From the NCBI GenBank assembly GCA_052390415.1, contig JBQTGY010000046.1:1-44192 (forward strand): DNA of 44,192 bases, written 5' to 3'. The DNA comes from JANNWF01 sp052390415. GTDB lineage: Bacteria; Pseudomonadota; Gammaproteobacteria; Xanthomonadales; Xanthomonadaceae. Shown piece by piece: positions 42,233-44,192 of the stretch (positions within the stretch are counted from its first letter, which is position 1; each line of letters begins with the position of its first letter). Below the pieces are notes generated by a model. That model was given only the letters and a program-made list of their open reading frames with translations, was not told where the DNA came from and did no database searches. The position numbers and the translations under genes are program-made.

Positions 42233-43453
42233 CTAACCCTTCACGCAAACCACCTGCCGCAGGGTATGCACGATCTCCACCAGATCGGCTTGCGCCGCCA
42301 TCACGTTCTCGATGGACTTGTAAGCCGCCGGTGACTCATCCACCACCGCCGCGTCCTTGCGGCATTCGACGTGCGCGGTGGCCTTGATGTGGTCATCGAC
42401 GCTGATCAGCTGCTTGGCCTTGGTGCGGCTCATCACCCGTCCCGCGCCGTGCGAGCAGGAACAGAACGCCTCGGCATTGCCCAGCCCGCGGACGATGAAA
42501 CTCTTCGCCCCCATGCTGCCGGGAATGATGCCGAGCTGCCCCCGTTGCGCGCTGACCGCACCCTTGCGAGTGACAAACAGCGACTCACCGAAGTGGGTCT
42601 CTTTCTGCACATAGTTGTGGTGACAATTCACCGCCTCACCATCGACCTTGAACGGCTTGCTGATCACCTTGGCCAAGGCCGCCAAGGTGTTCTTCATCAT
42701 GATGGCGCGGTTCTCGCGGGCAAACCGCTGCGCCCAGCCGACCGCGAACACGTAGTCGTCGAAATGCTTCGAGCCTTCGCTGAAGTACGCGAGATCACGA
42801 TGCGGCAGATTGGCGATGTGGCCCTGCATGTCGCGCTGCGCCAACTCGATGAAGTGCGTACCGATGGCATTGCCGACGCCACGCGATCCCGAATGCAACA
42901 TCACCCACACGCGCTCCGACTCATCCAGACACAGTTCCACGAAGTGGTTGCCGGTGCCGAGCGTGCCGAGGTGCTTCAAGTTGTTGGTGTTGCGCAGACG
43001 CGGATGCAGCTCGCACAGGCGCTGAAAGTCGGCGTCCAGTCCGGCCCATGCGGATTCCACCGATTTCGGCGCGTCATTCCATGCACCGACATCGCGACCA
43101 CCAGCACGGGGCGGAGTGCGGCCATGCGGTACGGAACGCTCAAACTCGTGCCGCACTTTCAGCAAGGATTCCGGCAAGTCGCTGGCGGTCAGCGTGGTGC
43201 GCGCCGCGATCATGCCGCAACCGATATCCACGCCCACCGCCGCCGGGATGATCGCGTGCCGGGTCGGCACCACCGATCCCACCGTCGCGCCAATGCCGAC
43301 GTGCACGTCCGGCATCACCGCCACGTGCGGCCACACCACCGGCAAGCGCGCCAACTGCGCCAACTGCCGACGTGCCTCGTCCTCAACCGGCACGCCGTGT
43401 GTCCACATTTTCACCGACACGCCGCCGGTGGCGTCCATCTGCTCGAAGTTCAT
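42233..43453 (-). CDS. rtcB: RNA ligase RtcB
   Basis: A 406-residue GTP- and Mn-dependent ligase that joins RNA 2',3'-cyclic-phosphate (or 3'-phosphate) ends to 5'-OH ends. Metal and active-site marks are present: MPDVHVGIGATVGSV, GVDIGCGM (metal Cys), GTGNHFVEL, HSGSRGVGN, NCHHNYV, and CSHGAGRVMSR, where His takes GMP. E. coli RtcB has 408 residues. AGGA lies 9 nt before the ATG at 43453. It lies downstream of three Y-RNA-like elements and rsr on the same strand, the arrangement known from Salmonella. Confidence 0.97.
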   Translation of the reverse strand: MNFEQMDATGGVSVKMWTHGVPVEDEARRQLAQLARLPVVWPHVAVMPDVHVGIGATVGSVVPTRHAIIPAAVGVDIGCGMIAARTTLTASDLPESLLKVRHEFERSVPHGRTPPRAGGRDVGAWNDAPKSVESAWAGLDADFQRLCELHPRLRNTNNLKHLGTLGTGNHFVELCLDESERVWVMLHSGSRGVGNAIGTHFIELAQRDMQGHIANLPHRDLAYFSEGSKHFDDYVFAVGWAQRFARENRAIMMKNTLAALAKVISKPFKVDGEAVNCHHNYVQKETHFGESLFVTRKGAVSAQRGQLGIIPGSMGAKSFIVRGLGNAEAFCSCSHGAGRVMSRTKAKQLISVDDHIKATAHVECRKDAAVVDESPAAYKSIENVMAAQADLVEIVHTLRQVVCVKG

Positions 43454-43475
43454 GATTCTGATTCCTGTTCTTAAG

Positions 43476-43509
43476 CCCTCTCCCCTCGGGAGAGGGGTTG
43501 GGGTGAGGG
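43476..43509. repeat. REP-like hairpin in the rtcB leader
   Basis: CCCTCTCCCCTCGGGAGAGG followed by GGTTGGGGTGAGGG. The first part folds into a tight hairpin about 25 nt before the rtcB start. The sequence type is common between genes in Xanthomonadales. It separates the last Y-RNA-like element from rtcB. Confidence 0.65.
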
Positions 43510-43527
43510 TACGGGTCTTGTCGCAGA

Positions 43528-43660
43528 GCGGACGACGAGGGGTTGGAAAGTCCAGGTGCTCTAACCAGACTGAGCTACGCCAGTCGATTTGACCGACAGC
43601 GGGATTTGAACCCGCGACCGCCTCATTAAAAGTGATGTAGACCTTCCTGCATTCGTCCGC
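43528..43660 (-). ncRNA. Y-RNA-like RNA C with a circularly permuted tRNA-Lys(UUU)-like domain
   Basis: About 133 nt, read on the minus strand, folded by hand. The ends pair: GCGGACGA (43653-43660) with TCGTCCGC (43528-43535). An internal loop follows, then GGAAGGTC (43640-43647) with GACTTTCC (43545-43552). Inside, in order, are an anticodon-like arm with loop CTTTTAA (43621-43637), a 5-nt variable loop CGGTC, and T arm GCGGG-TTCAAAT-CCCGC (43599-43615). An 8-bp acceptor-like stem TGTCGGTC/GACTGGCG closed by AAATC comes next, then TA and D arm GCTC-AGTCTGGTTA-GAGC (43558-43575). This is the part order of a tRNA opened between D and anticodon arms. Bacterial Y RNAs beside rsr are known to mimic tRNA. 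The shared motif CGAATGC is at 43649-43655. RNA ends are estimates. Confidence 0.82.
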
Positions 43661-43676
43661 AGGTTGAACTCGTGAA

Positions 43677-43782
43677 ACAGTTGCCTTGGCCGCTCACCGA
43701 CAAGCACCGCATGGCGGAGATCGGAATCAGGTTTGGATGATGTAATCCCCACCGGCATTCGGTGAGCGGCCAAGGCAACCGT
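43677..43782 (-). ncRNA. Y-RNA-like RNA B, long-stem hairpin without tRNA-like domain
   Basis: About 106 nt on the minus strand. Its ends form a 24-bp stem (43759-43782 with 43677-43700) with one G-U pair and no mismatch, by far the longest stem in the area. The loop of about 58 nt starts with the tail of the shared motif CGAATGC (43755-43761) and has TACAT at 43740-43744. It also holds small hairpins GGAT/ATCC and CCGC-CAT-GCGG. No T-loop sequence is present. It resembles the second Y RNA (YrlB-like) that accompanies a tRNA-like one in Salmonella. No promoter is seen, so it probably comes from a transcript shared with rsr. Confidence 0.75.
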
Positions 43783-43803
43783 GGTGGTGTACTTCTAAAC
43801 AAT

Positions 43804-43952
43804 GGCACGACAAGTTGGCTGAGACTGTTTGCCACTCAGCGTTCGAGTTCCAGAGCCAGCAAACCCCAACGTGTGCAGGGATCGAACCTGCTCGGTGTTG
43901 CCACCTTACCCATGTAGTCCCTCGCCGCATTCGCGCCGCAACTTGCTGCGCC
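43804..43952 (-). ncRNA. Y-RNA-like RNA A with a diverged tRNA-like domain
   Basis: About 149 nt on the minus strand, directly after rsr. The ends pair over 14 positions: GGCGCAGCAAGTTG (43939-43952) with CAACTTGTCGTGCC (43804-43817), with one mismatch and two G-U pairs. Inside are the shared motif CGAATGC (43927-43933), TACAT (43912-43916) and a small hairpin GGTG-GCAA-CACC (43894-43905). A standard T arm GCAGG-TTCGATC-CCTGC follows (43875-43891). An acceptor-like stem of about 10 bp (43861-43871 with 43840-43851) and a D-arm-like hairpin CTGAG/CTCAG (43819-43839) complete it. The order T arm, acceptor, D arm is the same as in RNA C, but the anticodon-like arm is replaced. Confidence 0.75.
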
Positions 43953-43972
43953 GACGGCATAAACCGCCGGCG
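43949..43972 (-). other. Nine-bp hairpin between rsr and the first Y RNA
   Basis: On the minus strand CGCCGGCGG, loop TTTATG, CCGTCGGCG, all nine pairs formed (one G-U), starting about 22 nt after the rsr stop. Its 3' side shares 43949-43952 with the outer stem of RNA A, so the two structures exclude each other at that end. There is no T-run. It could mark a processing site or act as a partial terminator. Confidence 0.55.
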
Positions 43973-43993
43973 TTTCCTTCTCCTGCTGACAGA

Positions 43994-44192
43994 TCACAAA
44001 CTCACTGCCTCAATCGCCCGCACCCAGTGACCACCACCCTTGCCGTGTTTCACAAAGCTAGCAATCACCTGAAACACCGCGTCGCTGAAGCCGCCGATGT
44101 TCAACACACCGGCCCGATCCGCCACCTGCGTGTTGGCATATGGCTGCAAGTCGAGGCAGATCAACTTGGCCCGCGGATTGCGCCGACGCAGC
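43994..44192 (-). CDS. rsr: Rsr, bacterial Ro60 (TROVE/vWA protein), C-terminal 65 residues only
   Basis: The gene runs off the right edge; only the last 65 codons and a TGA (43994-43996) are here. The peptide reads NPRAKLICLDLQPYANTQVADR, then VLNIGGFSDAVFQVIASF, and ends HWVRAIEAVSL. This matches the end of the von Willebrand A-like domain of Ro60 proteins (ICLDLxPYxxTQ...LNIGGFSDxVF). Ro60 is a ring-shaped protein that binds Y RNAs and misfolded RNA ends. In bacteria it works with exonucleases such as PNPase and in stress-linked rRNA decay. The call is strengthened by the Y-RNA-like elements and rtcBA directly downstream. Confidence 0.88.
   Translation of the reverse strand, partial: LRRRNPRAKLICLDLQPYANTQVADRAGVLNIGGFSDAVFQVIASFVKHGKGGGHWVRAIEAVSL

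Noticed and set aside
43558..43615. Ordinary tRNA gene on the minus strand
   Set aside because: D arm, T arm and acceptor strands are all there, but the 3' half comes before the 5' half and the whole lies inside a larger end-paired RNA between rsr and rtcB. A permuted tRNA-like domain of a Y RNA explains it better.
43815..44030. Plus-strand reading frame of 71 codons
   Set aside because: It is antisense to the Y-RNA region and the rsr end, has no ribosome-binding site and matches no family.
1..44192. CRISPR array or prophage
   Set aside because: Repeats in the window are palindromic and irregularly placed, apart from one three-copy array without spacer character, and no cas, capsid or tail genes are seen.

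Overview
The window is high-GC, densely coded DNA, apparently from a gammaproteobacterium. Several signs point to Lysobacterales (Xanthomonadales): the lptM-dapF-DUF484-xerC and hslV-hslU-DUF971 orders, an E3 enzyme fused to a lipoyl domain, a WxcM-type sugar enzyme, and many short palindromic repeats between genes. I see no phage, insertion sequence, CRISPR array or ordinary tRNA/rRNA gene. The taxonomic call is inference from gene content, not a database match.

Layout. 156-3168: an alpha/beta hydrolase and a RimK-like ATP-grasp ligase (overlapping, minus), divergent from a GNAT acetyltransferase. 3394-5523: secreted prolyl oligopeptidase. 5729-8764: lptM, dapF, DUF484 and xerC. 8765-9616: gene-free repeat region bounded by two identical inverted 56-nt copies. 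9617-12374: hslV, hslU, DUF971 and a hybrid nucleotidyltransferase-like remnant. 12498-18316 (minus): a putrescine aminotransferase and a four-gene putrescine ABC transporter. 18317-19754: nearly gene-free, with one possible small secreted protein. 19755-23036: E2 and E3 of the pyruvate dehydrogenase complex, without E1. 23185-24846: secreted di-haem peroxidase. 25097-27068 (minus): an SPFH protein followed 1 nt later by a divergent NAD-kinase-like protein. 27215-31525 (minus): a 1436-residue secreted RCC1-repeat protein. 31731-39694: nucleotide-sugar and glycan-transfer genes. 39740-40898 (minus): two overlapping genes of unknown function.

The right end is the most interesting part. Reading leftwards on the minus strand it holds the C-terminus of Rsr (bacterial Ro60), about 470 nt of structured RNA, rtcB (RNA ligase), then rtcA (RNA 3'-phosphate cyclase). 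In the RNA stretch I find three consecutive Y-RNA-like elements by hand folding. Each has paired ends, and all three share the sequence CGAATGC followed 9-10 nt later by TACAT. The one nearest rtcB carries a complete tRNA-Lys(UUU)-like domain whose parts are circularly permuted: anticodon arm, five-base variable loop, T arm, closed acceptor stem, D arm. The one nearest rsr is a more diverged tRNA mimic, and the middle one is a long hairpin without a tRNA-like part. Rsr, Y RNAs and RtcBA are a known RNA-quality/repair neighbourhood; three Y RNAs in a row, one keeping a lysine anticodon loop, is what I would follow up first.

A second coherent system lies at 34536-39694. A WxcM-type bifunctional enzyme and a DegT-family aminotransferase make a dTDP-3-acetamido-3,6-dideoxyhexose. 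A polyprenyl-phosphate glycosyltransferase, a GtrA-type flippase and a GT-C-like membrane transferase follow in overlapping order. Together they look like a self-contained Gtr-style glycan-decorating module.
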